64,000 nucleotides of DNA. It comes from Syntrophaceae bacterium UBA6087. GTDB taxonomy: Bacteria; Desulfobacterota; Desulfomonilia; UBA1062. The position numbers and the translations under genes were made by a program. Positions 8,948 through 23,137 of the stretch are shown here, piece after piece. Where the stretch lies: the NCBI GenBank assembly GCA_002448235.1, contig DIXF01000008.1, positions 124,001 through 188,000 on the forward strand, read 5' to 3'. The notes below the pieces were generated by a model. That model saw only the letters and a list, made by a program, of their open reading frames with translations. It was not told the origin of the DNA and made no database searches. The stretch's first letter is position 1. Each line of letters opens with the position of its first letter.

Positions 8948-9889
8948 GTGATTTATAAAGAAATCCCATTTCCCATAGTCTGCGCAAACCAGCGATGCAG
9001 CATGGATCTTTATGTAAAGATCAAGGACGAATACCGCTTGTTCGCGGCAAAAGGCGCAGTCTTTACCGAAGAACACTGCCGTCTTTTCAGTAAGGCAAAG
9101 CTGAAACTCTTCTTCTTGGCAAAGGATCTCGCTTCAGCCGAAGAATCCCTGGATACCCATCTCATAGACGTACTGACCGACCCGTACGTCGATGCGCAGA
9201 CCAAGGTGGACATCGTGTATGCATCATCCATGAACTCCATCCGCGAGGTGTTCACGGGAACGAACCTGAGGACCATCGGGGAGCTGGAAAAGATGTCCGG
9301 GACCATCGTAAAGCTCATCCTTTCCGATCGAAGGGTCATGGACGATCTGATCAATATCACAAGCTATGACCATTACACGTACAAGCACTCGGTAAAAGTA
9401 GGCATCTACGGCACCGCCCTGTCGATCAACCTGTTTCAGGACAGGATCAAAGACCACAACATGGCAGAGCTGAGCACGGCGTTTTTTCTCCATGACATCG
9501 GCATGGCCAAGGTGCCGGCCAGGATCCTCGATAAAAAAGGCCCTCTGGACAGCAGCGAGTGGGACATCATCAGAAAACACCCGCTCTGGGGTCACGACCG
9601 GCTCATGAAGGCAAACTACTTGAGCAACGAGGCGACATCGATCGTCCTGTACCACCACGAAAGATGCGATAAAAACGGATACCCATTCAGGAAATCGGGC
9701 GAGGAAATCCCCATATACGCCAAGATATGTGCAATCGCGGATACCTTTGAATCACTGACGTCGGGAAGGCCGTTCAGGCACTCAAAATCTCCCTTCGAAG
9801 CGCTCAAGATCATGCAGGCGGAAATGGCCCGCGAATTCGACGCCGATCTCTTCCGGGCATTCATCATGCTGCTCGGTCCGGGCGCATAG
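8948..9889 (+). CDS. HD-GYP domain protein (predicted cyclic-di-GMP phosphodiesterase)
   Basis: A 313-residue cytoplasmic protein. The C-terminal half is an HD-GYP domain with the HD pair in FLHDIGMAKVP, a later HHERCDKNGYPF motif carrying the GYP triplet, and ADTFESLTSGRPF. The N-terminal roughly 130 residues are helical and not assigned to a named sensor domain. HD-GYP domains hydrolyse cyclic di-GMP through a metal centre. The frame opens with GTG at 8948, with GAGG ten bases upstream; an ATG at 9002 is an alternative start but has no ribosome binding site. A PilZ protein, a possible cyclic-di-GMP effector, is encoded 3.5 kb away. Confidence 0.88.
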   Translation: MIYKEIPFPIVCANQRCSMDLYVKIKDEYRLFAAKGAVFTEEHCRLFSKAKLKLFFLAKDLASAEESLDTHLIDVLTDPYVDAQTKVDIVYASSMNSIREVFTGTNLRTIGELEKMSGTIVKLILSDRRVMDDLINITSYDHYTYKHSVKVGIYGTALSINLFQDRIKDHNMAELSTAFFLHDIGMAKVPARILDKKGPLDSSEWDIIRKHPLWGHDRLMKANYLSNEATSIVLYHHERCDKNGYPFRKSGEEIPIYAKICAIADTFESLTSGRPFRHSKSPFEALKIMQAEMAREFDADLFRAFIMLLGPGA

Positions 9890-9980
9890 GCTGCAATCGG
9901 TTCTTTTATTCACCTTTTGCCGCAGCCGTGCCACCCTTCCCCTCTTCCCCACGGGAAAAGGCACGGAAGAACGGACTATC

Positions 9981-11393
9981 TCAACAGGTCACGCCCGCTG
10001 CTGCAAGGATCTCCCCAGACACCGGCCGGGGATAAGAGCCGTCCCTCAGCCTCAAGAGATAGTCCCTGTTCTCATGGACCCATCTCTTCATCAGGATGTG
10101 TCCTCCGGCACGGTACTTTACCCTCCAGGCCCTTCCCTTGCGGTAGGCGCCGAGCACGCGGCCGATGCTGTAGAACCGCTGCATCTGGCGTACGATCTCC
10201 ATCTGCATATCGAAGGCGGTGAACCTTCTGGGATGAACGACCACGTGCATGCCGTCAAAATATTTCCAGTCCCGATGAAGCAGTCTCTCATGGTCGTCGT
10301 TATAGGATTTCGTCCCGGGAAACGGAGTCAGAGAGCAGATCTGTATGGTGTCGATATCGGTTTCGATAGCGTAATCCACGATTTTCTGAACGGTCTCGGG
10401 CGTGTCGTCCAGATCCACGACGAACATGCCGTGAATGCCGATTCCGTAGCGGTGAAGTTTCTCGATGCAGCGCGTCGTCGCCTCGATCTGATGCGCCTTG
10501 CCGTAGCGTTTCAAGGTTTCTGGATCAACGGACTCGACGCCTACATACACGATCCTGCAGCGGGTTTCACGCATCAGCCCGAGCATCTCCTCGTCTTCTG
10601 CGGCCCTTACCGGCATCTCCCCGGACCAGCGAAGCGGTACGGCATTCTGCGAGATCATGTCGCGCAGCAGGGACTTGGTGCGTTTCGTGTTGGCAAAGAA
10701 GTTATCATCGCCGAAGCAGACACTCCGATGCTGGATCGGCCTGAGCTCCCGTATCACCTGGTCATTCTCTTTGAACCGGTACTTTCTCCCGAAGACGGCG
10801 GTTACCGAACAGAAGGTGCAGTCGTGGGGGCACCCGCGGGAGGTCGTGATGATGGGAGGGATCATGCCGTTTTTGATCTGCGGGCACAGGGAATAGTCCG
10901 GAGATGGCAGTTTGTCGAAGTCGGCGGCCTGGGCTTTGGCTGTAATATGGGTCGTGCCGTCCTTAAGCCGGTATGCCAGGCCCTGGATGCCGTCAGGCGA
11001 TTTCTTGTTCGCTATGGCCTCAACCAGCGCCGGCAGCGGAACCTCTCCTTCGCCCATGACGACGTAATCGCAATGCTCAAGCGCTTCTTCCGGCATGAAG
11101 GTGACATGCGGACCGCCCATGACCACGACGGGACCTTTCCCTTTGAGGGAGTCGGCCATGCGGTATGCGGCCGGAATCGTGCTGGTGATTGAGCCTATCC
11201 CGACGATATCGTACTGCAGGAGCTTTTCTTCGGGGATCGGAGAATGGGACTCGAACCATATGTCGCATTCATACCCGAAACGTTTCAGCACGGCTCCCAG
11301 GGTGGGTATGCCGGTGCGCGGAAGGTATGTCCTGCTGAACACGTGTGTTGACACGGCGGACGACTCAATAAGTGCTATTTTCGGACGGTTCAC
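9981..11393 (-). CDS. B12-binding-domain radical SAM protein
   Basis: A 470-residue protein. The start is the GTG at 11393, fixed by AGGAGG five bases upstream. Residues about 20-150 form a B12-binding-like Rossmann domain (VVMGGPHVTFMPEEAL, YVVMGEGEVPLPAL). The radical SAM cysteines follow in SRGCPHDCTFC (CX3CX2C), binding a [4Fe-4S] cluster that cleaves S-adenosylmethionine. The C-terminal 150 residues, with 'TPFPGT' and a basic segment, resemble the tail of hopanoid and lipid-modifying family members. The substrate is unknown; no neighbouring gene identifies it. It converges on the HD-GYP gene with a 91-base gap. Confidence 0.85.
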   Translation of the reverse strand: MNRPKIALIESSAVSTHVFSRTYLPRTGIPTLGAVLKRFGYECDIWFESHSPIPEEKLLQYDIVGIGSITSTIPAAYRMADSLKGKGPVVVMGGPHVTFMPEEALEHCDYVVMGEGEVPLPALVEAIANKKSPDGIQGLAYRLKDGTTHITAKAQAADFDKLPSPDYSLCPQIKNGMIPPIITTSRGCPHDCTFCSVTAVFGRKYRFKENDQVIRELRPIQHRSVCFGDDNFFANTKRTKSLLRDMISQNAVPLRWSGEMPVRAAEDEEMLGLMRETRCRIVYVGVESVDPETLKRYGKAHQIEATTRCIEKLHRYGIGIHGMFVVDLDDTPETVQKIVDYAIETDIDTIQICSLTPFPGTKSYNDDHERLLHRDWKYFDGMHVVVHPRRFTAFDMQMEIVRQMQRFYSIGRVLGAYRKGRAWRVKYRAGGHILMKRWVHENRDYLLRLRDGSYPRPVSGEILAAAGVTC

Positions 11394-11549
11394 TGTTGCC
11401 TCCTGACTCCTATAAAATAAATACACACCACACCGTGTCACTTACCGTGAACGGTCCCGGGGGGCAACCGTTTTGCATTTCTTTTTCCTTCAGCCGGAGA
11501 ACAAGGGTACGTATGCATCGAAAGGCTGTACAAGGTGAGAAGGAAATGA

Positions 11550-11582
11550 AAGGGCCTGCCCTCAGCTCTGATGCAGGCCCTT
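11550..11582 (-). terminator. Hairpin after the M23 peptidase gene
   Basis: A perfect ten-base stem AAGGGCCTGC / GCAGGCCCTT with a 13-base loop, about 70 bases past the stop of the M23 peptidase gene. On the minus strand it is followed by TTCATTTCC, a weak U-tract, so termination is probable but not certain. Confidence 0.45.
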
Positions 11583-11649
11583 ATGAGTGTGCTTGCTCAA
11601 TATCCGGGACTATGAGGCGCCGGCCGAAGCGGGTGACGCCTCATCGACG

Positions 11650-12990
11650 TCACAGATACGACTGGACGTCTTCCATCTTGCGCTGGACGTTGTCCCTTAT
11701 CCAGTGCGCATCCCACCACTCGATGGGGTTGACGAACACGCCGTTCACCAGCATGCTGAAGTGCAGGTGATCTCCGCCTGCCCATCCGGTGGCGCCTGAA
11801 TTGGCGATCACCTGGCCCTTTTGTACCTGCTCTCCTTCGGCAGCCTGAATCGAGCTCAGATGGGCATACAGGCTCGCAATGCCCTGGCCGTGATCCAGTA
11901 TGACCGTATTGCCGTAGATGCCCAGGCGGCCGGTGAAAATCACGGTTCCGCTGTTGAACGCCTCAATGGGAGCACGCTCGGTCGATGCCACATCGATTCC
12001 CATGTGCATGCTTCCGCCCACGACCTTCCCGTCGAGCTTATACGTTCTCTTGTCGCCGAAACGGGCCCTTGTCGCGCCGTTTCTCATCATGATGAACGTA
12101 TCTTCCCAGAGCTTCTGCGGAGAAGTTTTGAGGCAGGTCGACCGGATGGTATTCTCGTTTTCCTTGCGGATGGTATCGTTTATCATGGTGAAGGCTATCT
12201 CTGTCGGCTTCCCTTCGAGGTCCGGGTAGTCCTGCAGGAATTCCGAAGCCTTCCGGTTTACGAAAGCAGCGCTCACGCCCAGCGTGTCATCCCTGAAGAT
12301 GTGGGCTCGCCTGATATAAAAGGATACCGGGGTGACCGACTGGTTTCCCGCCTTGTCGGCGGCCGTGATATTCATGACCGTGGCACTGCTTACATCCATG
12401 GGCACGGCGACATAGCAGACGTAGTAGGTCTTGCCGCTTGCCGACGTCTCCGGATATCCGGGAAAGAATTTGTCTCCGCAGATCACGCCGCTTTTCAGAG
12501 CCGGCTTGGATACGGTGTAGGCGACGAGGCAGGTACCGCCCGGATTGACATTGTGCGTCATGGTGAGGAGAGACATGTTCAGCGGCACCGTATCGATGGT
12601 CACGTTCCTCTGGACGGTGATGTTGTTCCTGAGCGGGGAATGGTCTGTCGCCTTCACCTGAAAAACGGCCGGTCCGTTTGCCATCTTCAGCTTCCGGGGA
12701 CTCACCTCGACGGTGACATCTTTCTGAAACTCGCCTTGTTCGGGGATATCGAAAGAAGCAACGTCGTACGTACGGTCTTTCTGCGTAAGGCTTACCGTTA
12801 TCCTGCTGACGCCGCTGCGGGCATCAGATACCTTGATCGAGATGTTTTTCTTCTGGCCGATCATGTCGAACGATTCAACGATCTTGATCTGCGGTTTTTC
12901 CCACTCAAGGAAGTGGTAAATGAGAGCCGAGCCCGCCACGACAACAAACAACGTTACGACAAGGGCTACCGTCATGCCTGCATTCTTCAT
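11650..12990 (-). CDS. M23 family (LytM) metallopeptidase, membrane-anchored
   Basis: A 446-residue cell-envelope protein. Residues about 5-27 are a single hydrophobic anchor, so the rest should be periplasmic. The middle (about 35-230) is beta-rich with Ig-like spacing (VSDARSGVSRITVSL, ATDHSPLRNN). The C-terminal 120 residues are the LytM zinc peptidase, with ligands in HMGIDVA (HxxxD) and HLHFSM (HxH). These enzymes cut peptidoglycan peptide cross-links or act as amidase activators. All expected metal ligands are present. GGAGGAATTC precedes the ATG. Confidence 0.9.
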   Translation of the reverse strand: MKNAGMTVALVVTLFVVVAGSALIYHFLEWEKPQIKIVESFDMIGQKKNISIKVSDARSGVSRITVSLTQKDRTYDVASFDIPEQGEFQKDVTVEVSPRKLKMANGPAVFQVKATDHSPLRNNITVQRNVTIDTVPLNMSLLTMTHNVNPGGTCLVAYTVSKPALKSGVICGDKFFPGYPETSASGKTYYVCYVAVPMDVSSATVMNITAADKAGNQSVTPVSFYIRRAHIFRDDTLGVSAAFVNRKASEFLQDYPDLEGKPTEIAFTMINDTIRKENENTIRSTCLKTSPQKLWEDTFIMMRNGATRARFGDKRTYKLDGKVVGGSMHMGIDVASTERAPIEAFNSGTVIFTGRLGIYGNTVILDHGQGIASLYAHLSSIQAAEGEQVQKGQVIANSGATGWAGGDHLHFSMLVNGVFVNPIEWWDAHWIRDNVQRKMEDVQSYL

Positions 12991-13165
12991 GAATTCCTCC
13001 CGACTAATGCGTGATACCTCCGGGGTATGCGCACCCTTTGCGTACTAGATCGCCGGGCATTATTCAAGGGCTTTTGCCAAGGAATATGCAAGGAAGGGGA
13101 TTTACAAGGAATTCCCCCGGAAGGTCTTTTTCGCCTTATAGGAAGGCACGGCGCCTTTACGGGCG

Positions 13166-13576
13166 TTACCTGACCGACTGAACGCCGATAGCCCTTCTGC
13201 AGAGGTATCTCCAGCCGACGATGTCGGAGATCCTCGTAATGATGACCGCCATGAGCATGGTCTGCGGATCGACCCTTACTACCTGGCCCCAGACCGTCAT
13301 GTCGAAGTCTTTGAAAAGAACCTGGATTTCTTTCCCGATAAGCTGGAATGCCCGTGCCGGGCTGAAGCACTTTTCGGTGATGCTGTGGGAATTCAGGATC
13401 TTCGCGCTGAACCCGCCGAGACTGATATCGATGGTTTCCACCATGCCCCTGACGCAGGCTTCACAATCCGAACTCTCGCAGGCGCCCGTGCTCTCCAAGG
13501 CTATCTCGACCTCTGCGGGCATCTGAACCGGTATTCTCTGATACGATCTTTTTTCAGCATGATGTCTCATACCCAT
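13166..13576 (-). CDS. PilZ domain protein
   Basis: A 136-residue protein. The start at 13576 is chosen because GGGGAGAGGG lies just upstream, although the frame is open for 25 more codons. The cyclic-di-GMP-binding elements of PilZ are visible: an arginine-rich segment near the N-terminus (KRSYQRIPV) and a D-S-G motif (TIDISLGGFSAK). A short cysteine-containing insert (CESSDCEAC) lies between them, which is unusual for PilZ and could bind a metal. With the HD-GYP protein nearby, a cyclic-di-GMP effector role is likely, but the output is unknown. Confidence 0.8.
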   Translation of the reverse strand: MGMRHHAEKRSYQRIPVQMPAEVEIALESTGACESSDCEACVRGMVETIDISLGGFSAKILNSHSITEKCFSPARAFQLIGKEIQVLFKDFDMTVWGQVVRVDPQTMLMAVIITRISDIVGWRYLCRRAIGVQSVR

Positions 13577-13761
13577 CCGTACCCTCTCCCCCCCGGTCGG
13601 ATTGAACGCCGTTTTCCCTGTCTTCCCCATCACCCCGTGCCCGACACACATCCCTTAAAAGACCGGCTGCAGGTAAAAAAATCACCACAATTCTCATCGA
13701 CTGATTACGGGATTTGATAAGTACGGCAAGAGGTAACTATGAGGGAATAGACCTTTTTTGG

Positions 13762-13809
13762 AAAAAACGGCGTGAAAGCGTGAGGGGGGGAACCGTTTCC
13801 CCTCCTCAC
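13762..13809 (-). terminator. Probable terminator after the DUF3857 gene
   Basis: A 13-base G/C-rich stem (13780-13792 with 13797-13809, one mismatch) lies 19 bases after the stop codon on the minus strand. A run of six T on that strand occurs about a dozen bases further on (13762-13767). The hairpin is strong; the U-run is farther away than usual. Confidence 0.5.
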
Positions 13810-13827
13810 GGGTATGTGAACGGTCTG

Positions 13828-16800
13828 CTACTTCTTCATGCGAAGCAGAAGAATATTGGTCTTCGGATGGGAAAGGATGCGCTGGTTGTCCAGGAGCTCC
13901 GGGTATTCCGAAGCCGGAACGACCACCGGGTTGATGTCGATATCCTGCCGGATGCGGACGATCTTCTTTTTCTGCCCGTTCTTCGCGTCGAGAAGCGAGG
14001 TCTTCAGACTTATGCTGCCTTTCTTTCCAACGCCCAGCTTGAGCCCGTCGTGGGGCATCACTTCGCAATCCTGAACGCCTTCGGGAAGCGTGACTTCGAT
14101 GTTGATCCGCGCGTTCCGCGAGCTGGTCTGATAAAGGGCGCTCCTTCTCTCGTCGCTCGTGACACCCTCGAGGATGTTCACCAAGCCGGGTATCTTCATA
14201 TACAGGTAGCCGTCCTGGCGGACCGCGTAGGAGTCCACCTGCACGGATATCTCTTCATATCCGGGATACTGGTCGTAACAGGTAATATACTCGCCCGCGG
14301 ACTTGGCTGAATGGCTGATGGTCGAGAGCAGCTGCTCGTGGTGGCGCTTGCGCTCTTCGGGCGGCATCTCGGAAAACTCCTTGTGGAACGAGCCGAAGCT
14401 TTTTCCATGATAGGTGCGCCTTTCCTTCATCACCATGGCGCCGTCATCCGAAAGCCGGATGGAGATGTCGGTATCGGTGCGGTTTTCATAATCCTTCGAG
14501 AAAGGCTCGATCCTTTCGAACTTCGCCGTTTTCAGCACCAGGCACGGGTAATCGGCTTTGTTTGTCGAACCCAGGGCGGCATACTGGTCGGTATCGCCCA
14601 GGTAGATGTACGAGCCGTTTTCCTTCACCCGGACGAGCACGTTGCTGAACCAGTGTGGAGCAGGAAACTCGAACATAGGTTTCTGAAGTTCTTCAACCTC
14701 GGAAACCCACGACGCGAGCACGAACTCGGGATAAAAGCCCGCGGCGGAGAGCATGGCATGGAGGACGACTGCCCGGTCTGCAGAATTGCCGTAACCGTCT
14801 GCAAAGACCTTGTCCGCAGGCGTGATGTTGCTCAAGGGAAGCTCGTGCCAGTCCGTGGAGATCTCCTTGACATTTATGGCCACGAAATCCCTGACCGCAC
14901 GGATTTTATCGAGCCTTGTCTTGGCGCTTTTCAGGAGCTTCTCGGCGGTGAGCTTGATCTTCTCGCCGGATGCAGACGCCTCCAGGAGATGCTTCTGCAC
15001 TTCTTCGGAGTACTCCTTCCAGCTTCCCGAAGAGGCGAATACATACGGGGTGAAGCTGTACCAGGGAGGAAGGTAGTCTTCCTGACGGACCGGAGGGACC
15101 TTTTCGGCGCTGAATTCATACGTGTGCCGCGATTCTTCCGGATAGACGCGGACGCGTATGCCGCTCTTTTCTTTTGTGACTTCCGACGGAGAGAGCTTGA
15201 GCTGCATCTCATCGGGAGCGGTGATGCGCACGACTTTCTTCTCGATGGGCTCGGGGTAGCTGAACACGCCGTCCATGGTGACCAGGGACTGGTCCTCGCG
15301 GATATGGCTCCGGACCCTCTTGTTGTCCGTGATACACGATTCGCCGTGCAGCGAGAAGAAGGACCGCCCGGTCTTTTTCCTCACCACGGTGTACTCGATG
15401 GTGCTGCCGGCATCGACGCCGGGAAGGCTCACGACCATGATCTTCGATGCCGGGTACCGGGAAGCGTCGGCGGCCCAGTCCACGTCCATGGTATTGATTT
15501 CCTTTTCATGGATGTGGGTGGCGGCTCCCGCGGATGACGTTACCACTGCGTTTTTGAGCTCGACCTTTTCCCAGCTCGGGTTATAGGCGATGCGGATGTC
15601 GCTGTAGTTCTTCTTGCCCGCATAGGTGAGCACCTTCATCTTGACGTGTTTGGTCTCGCTCCAGCGTGTCGGGTTTTCGATGTCGTACTCATGGAGCTCA
15701 TCGAGAACCACGGCGTCTGGCTGGTAGCGGGAATACCACTCCCTGCCCGTTGATGCGGGAGCCGGCGAAGGAGTCGCGAAGATCGGCATTTTCTTGTTGT
15801 CCGTCTCGATCTTCTTCAGGGTTTGCTGAAGCTCCATGTATTCCTGCGGCGTGTACTCGGGGATCTTCATCTTGAAGGTCTGTTCGGTTGTCAGCATTTT
15901 GTTTCTCATGGAGATGGTCGTATTCCAGATGGAGCCCTTGTTTTCTACCGGCTGATACTCCGGGATACTCACCGGCCTGCCTACCGACTCTCCCAGATCG
16001 AGCCTGAAGGCTTCATGGGTGCCGCACGCCACGTCCGTTACATAGGGGTACTTGCGCTGCTTGAGGCCCATCTTCCCGATGAGGATATTGGACATGCCGA
16101 TATTCTTCCCGAAGTGAAGCATGGGCAGCATGATGGTGTCGTTGCCCGGAATGCGCCATCCGGGGACCTTGAACCCGATGCGTGCCTCGATCTTCTGCGA
16201 GGTGTCCATCATGTTGACGGGATTGAGCTCGAACGAGTGAATGATGCCGCCGGGGGCCGTCCGCATGACGATCTTTTCGAAATACTGCTGCCGTTCTTCA
16301 GGGGTGAGCTGCGAAAAGAATCTGCGGTATGCATTGTCGTTGATCCCTTCGAAGAGGATCAGGGTGGTAGCCTGGAGGCCGCCGTCCTTATCGAGGGCGC
16401 CGATGGTTTCGATATCGACCATGTTCTGCTCTGCAGGGATGATCGGGCTCGTGAGCAGGGTCTCGCCCTTCGGTGACGCCACGACATAGCTCTGGTCGTT
16501 CAGATAGGCCGGACACAGCTCTTTTGTGTTTTCATCCGTGGCGTCCATGAGGAGATAGGTGCCGTCCTGATTTCTCACGCAGGAGATCGCATGGTTGAAG
16601 AACGGCTGGGGGACTTCCGGGTCTTTCTTCGGGCCGTTCATGATGAGCACGGGGTACGCCTCGAACCCGGCGATCCTGAGCATGGAAACCAGCAAGGCTG
16701 CCTTGTCTCTGCAGATCCCTGCCCTGCGCTCGAAGGTCATGCTCACCGGATGAGGCTCATAGCCCGGCGCTTCCTTTTCCACGGTGATGCCTAAGTATCT

Positions 16801-17754
16801 GATCTCCTGGGAGACCCACTGGAAGATCGCCTCGATTTTTTTCTGCGGGATATCGATGCCGGACACGAGGCCCGCCACAACCTTCTCCATCTCGGGCGTG
16901 GTCGCCTCGATATGGGGTTTGCACAGGTTCCAGTACCACTTGGACACGGTCTCCCAGTCGGGGATGGTGCTCACGAGGAGGCGCTGCATCTGGGTGTAGA
17001 TGAGCGGCATCTGGGGCTCCACATATGCCTGGGGGATATCCTGGGCCACCCATCTGTACTTGATGCTCCCGTTCATGGATTCTTTCGTGCTCGTGACGCT
17101 GCCCGGGATCTCCGCCTTGAGCGCGATGCTCTGAAGCGGTTTTTCCTTGGGCGCGACCACGACGTACTCGGAGCGCTTCACCGGGTCTGTCCCTTCGAAG
17201 AGGACATAGTCGCTGAACGTATCCGCCATCCGGGTCTTCGTGAATTCGTCATGCACGACGAAATGCACGACATCGCCCACATTCACTTCCGGGACGCTGA
17301 CCCGCATGATCCTGTTGTTGGGATCATAGATATTCGAATCCATCTGCGATTGCTCGATCATGTCGCTCAAGTTCTTTTTGACATCGACTTCCATGACCGA
17401 TCCATCAGGGTGGATCACTTCGACGAGCATGATCTCGGTGGTGTTGTAGGGAATGGTGTATGAAGAAGAAACGGTCTTGTACCGGCGCTTCCCCTTTTCC
17501 GTCATTATTTTCATGTAGACTTCGTACCACTCGCTATAGGTGCCGTCCTTGTTGTATGAAACCCAATGGCACCCGTCCACCTGCACCACTTCGGCATTCG
17601 GGTATTTGGCAGCCGTCACTCCGTGGGCCGCGTCGATGGCCTGGTCGCGGTCTATGTGGCTGAACGTCAGCGCCGAGCATAAAGGCGCATACCCGAATAT
17701 CCACACGAGCACGCCGATGATCCATTCGTGAACTCTTACCTTGATTTCTCGCAT
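13828..17754 (-). CDS. Large exported protein with two DUF3857/transglutaminase-like units
   Basis: A 1308-residue protein starting at the ATG at 17754 (GGAAAGGAAAA upstream). Residues 8-30 look like a signal peptide or anchor. It holds two copies of a DUF3857 beta-domain followed by a transglutaminase-like domain. In the first copy a papain-like triad is complete: C348 in GICRDKAALL, H388 in FFNHAIS, D404 in LLMDATDE. In the second, the cysteine position is serine (about S991 in GYGNSADRAV) and the histidine position appears to be asparagine; only the aspartate (about 1054) is kept. The first unit may therefore be a periplasmic peptidase or transferase and the second a structural copy. The substrate is unknown. 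Flanked by AT-rich non-coding DNA, it is probably monocistronic. Confidence 0.85.
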   Translation of the reverse strand: MREIKVRVHEWIIGVLVWIFGYAPLCSALTFSHIDRDQAIDAAHGVTAAKYPNAEVVQVDGCHWVSYNKDGTYSEWYEVYMKIMTEKGKRRYKTVSSSYTIPYNTTEIMLVEVIHPDGSVMEVDVKKNLSDMIEQSQMDSNIYDPNNRIMRVSVPEVNVGDVVHFVVHDEFTKTRMADTFSDYVLFEGTDPVKRSEYVVVAPKEKPLQSIALKAEIPGSVTSTKESMNGSIKYRWVAQDIPQAYVEPQMPLIYTQMQRLLVSTIPDWETVSKWYWNLCKPHIEATTPEMEKVVAGLVSGIDIPQKKIEAIFQWVSQEIRYLGITVEKEAPGYEPHPVSMTFERRAGICRDKAALLVSMLRIAGFEAYPVLIMNGPKKDPEVPQPFFNHAISCVRNQDGTYLLMDATDENTKELCPAYLNDQSYVVASPKGETLLTSPIIPAEQNMVDIETIGALDKDGGLQATTLILFEGINDNAYRRFFSQLTPEERQQYFEKIVMRTAPGGIIHSFELNPVNMMDTSQKIEARIGFKVPGWRIPGNDTIMLPMLHFGKNIGMSNILIGKMGLKQRKYPYVTDVACGTHEAFRLDLGESVGRPVSIPEYQPVENKGSIWNTTISMRNKMLTTEQTFKMKIPEYTPQEYMELQQTLKKIETDNKKMPIFATPSPAPASTGREWYSRYQPDAVVLDELHEYDIENPTRWSETKHVKMKVLTYAGKKNYSDIRIAYNPSWEKVELKNAVVTSSAGAATHIHEKEINTMDVDWAADASRYPASKIMVVSLPGVDAGSTIEYTVVRKKTGRSFFSLHGESCITDNKRVRSHIREDQSLVTMDGVFSYPEPIEKKVVRITAPDEMQLKLSPSEVTKEKSGIRVRVYPEESRHTYEFSAEKVPPVRQEDYLPPWYSFTPYVFASSGSWKEYSEEVQKHLLEASASGEKIKLTAEKLLKSAKTRLDKIRAVRDFVAINVKEISTDWHELPLSNITPADKVFADGYGNSADRAVVLHAMLSAAGFYPEFVLASWVSEVEELQKPMFEFPAPHWFSNVLVRVKENGSYIYLGDTDQYAALGSTNKADYPCLVLKTAKFERIEPFSKDYENRTDTDISIRLSDDGAMVMKERRTYHGKSFGSFHKEFSEMPPEERKRHHEQLLSTISHSAKSAGEYITCYDQYPGYEEISVQVDSYAVRQDGYLYMKIPGLVNILEGVTSDERRSALYQTSSRNARINIEVTLPEGVQDCEVMPHDGLKLGVGKKGSISLKTSLLDAKNGQKKKIVRIRQDIDINPVVVPASEYPELLDNQRILSHPKTNILLLRMKK

Positions 17755-18009
17755 GCCAGTTTTCCTTTCCCTGATGAATAAATCACAAGGGGGTGATTTT
17801 TGAGGGTTTCCGATAGCAATCGAAAAAAAACACGTTCTGATCATACTTCATGGAAGCAGCTCCGTGTTTGAAGAGCGTAAACATTTTTGAGGAGAATTTC
17901 AACGGATAAATCGATATTAATTGAAATAGTTAGAAAACAATGAAAATACTCTCCTTTTCATGATAGAATCTCCCGTAATATCAATTCCTGGGAAGCAGGC
18001 TGCTTTTGC

Positions 18010-19635
<1,626 letters not shown>

Positions 19636-19789
19636 GACGGATACCTACTCCATGCAGTTTGGATGTGTCAAGGAATGACATCTGGCATCCTTTGACGCAA
19701 GACGGTAAAATGACATAGTATTCAGCCCCATTTATTCCAAGTATATTCGATTGCTGCGCAAACCGCGCTTTATGTTGCGGTACTGTAAT

Positions 19790-22999
<3,210 letters not shown>

Positions 23000-23061
23000 G
23001 GTGCTCCTTGAACGTGGTTCGGCCGTTCTCTTTACCGGGGCCGTATATTACTATCAAGCAT

Positions 23062-23085
23062 GCACCCCGTGCCTCCACGGGGTGC
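23062..23085. repeat. Perfect inverted repeat between the nagB homologue and carB
   Basis: A ten-base perfect stem GCACCCCGTG / CACGGGGTGC closes a four-base loop in the 138-base gap. No U-tract follows on either strand, so it is more likely an mRNA-stabilising or processing hairpin than a terminator. Confidence 0.5.
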
Positions 23086-23137
23086 GATACTATGGTGTCT
23101 TGTGTGAACTCCGCATCATCTCGCTTTGCGATGCAGG

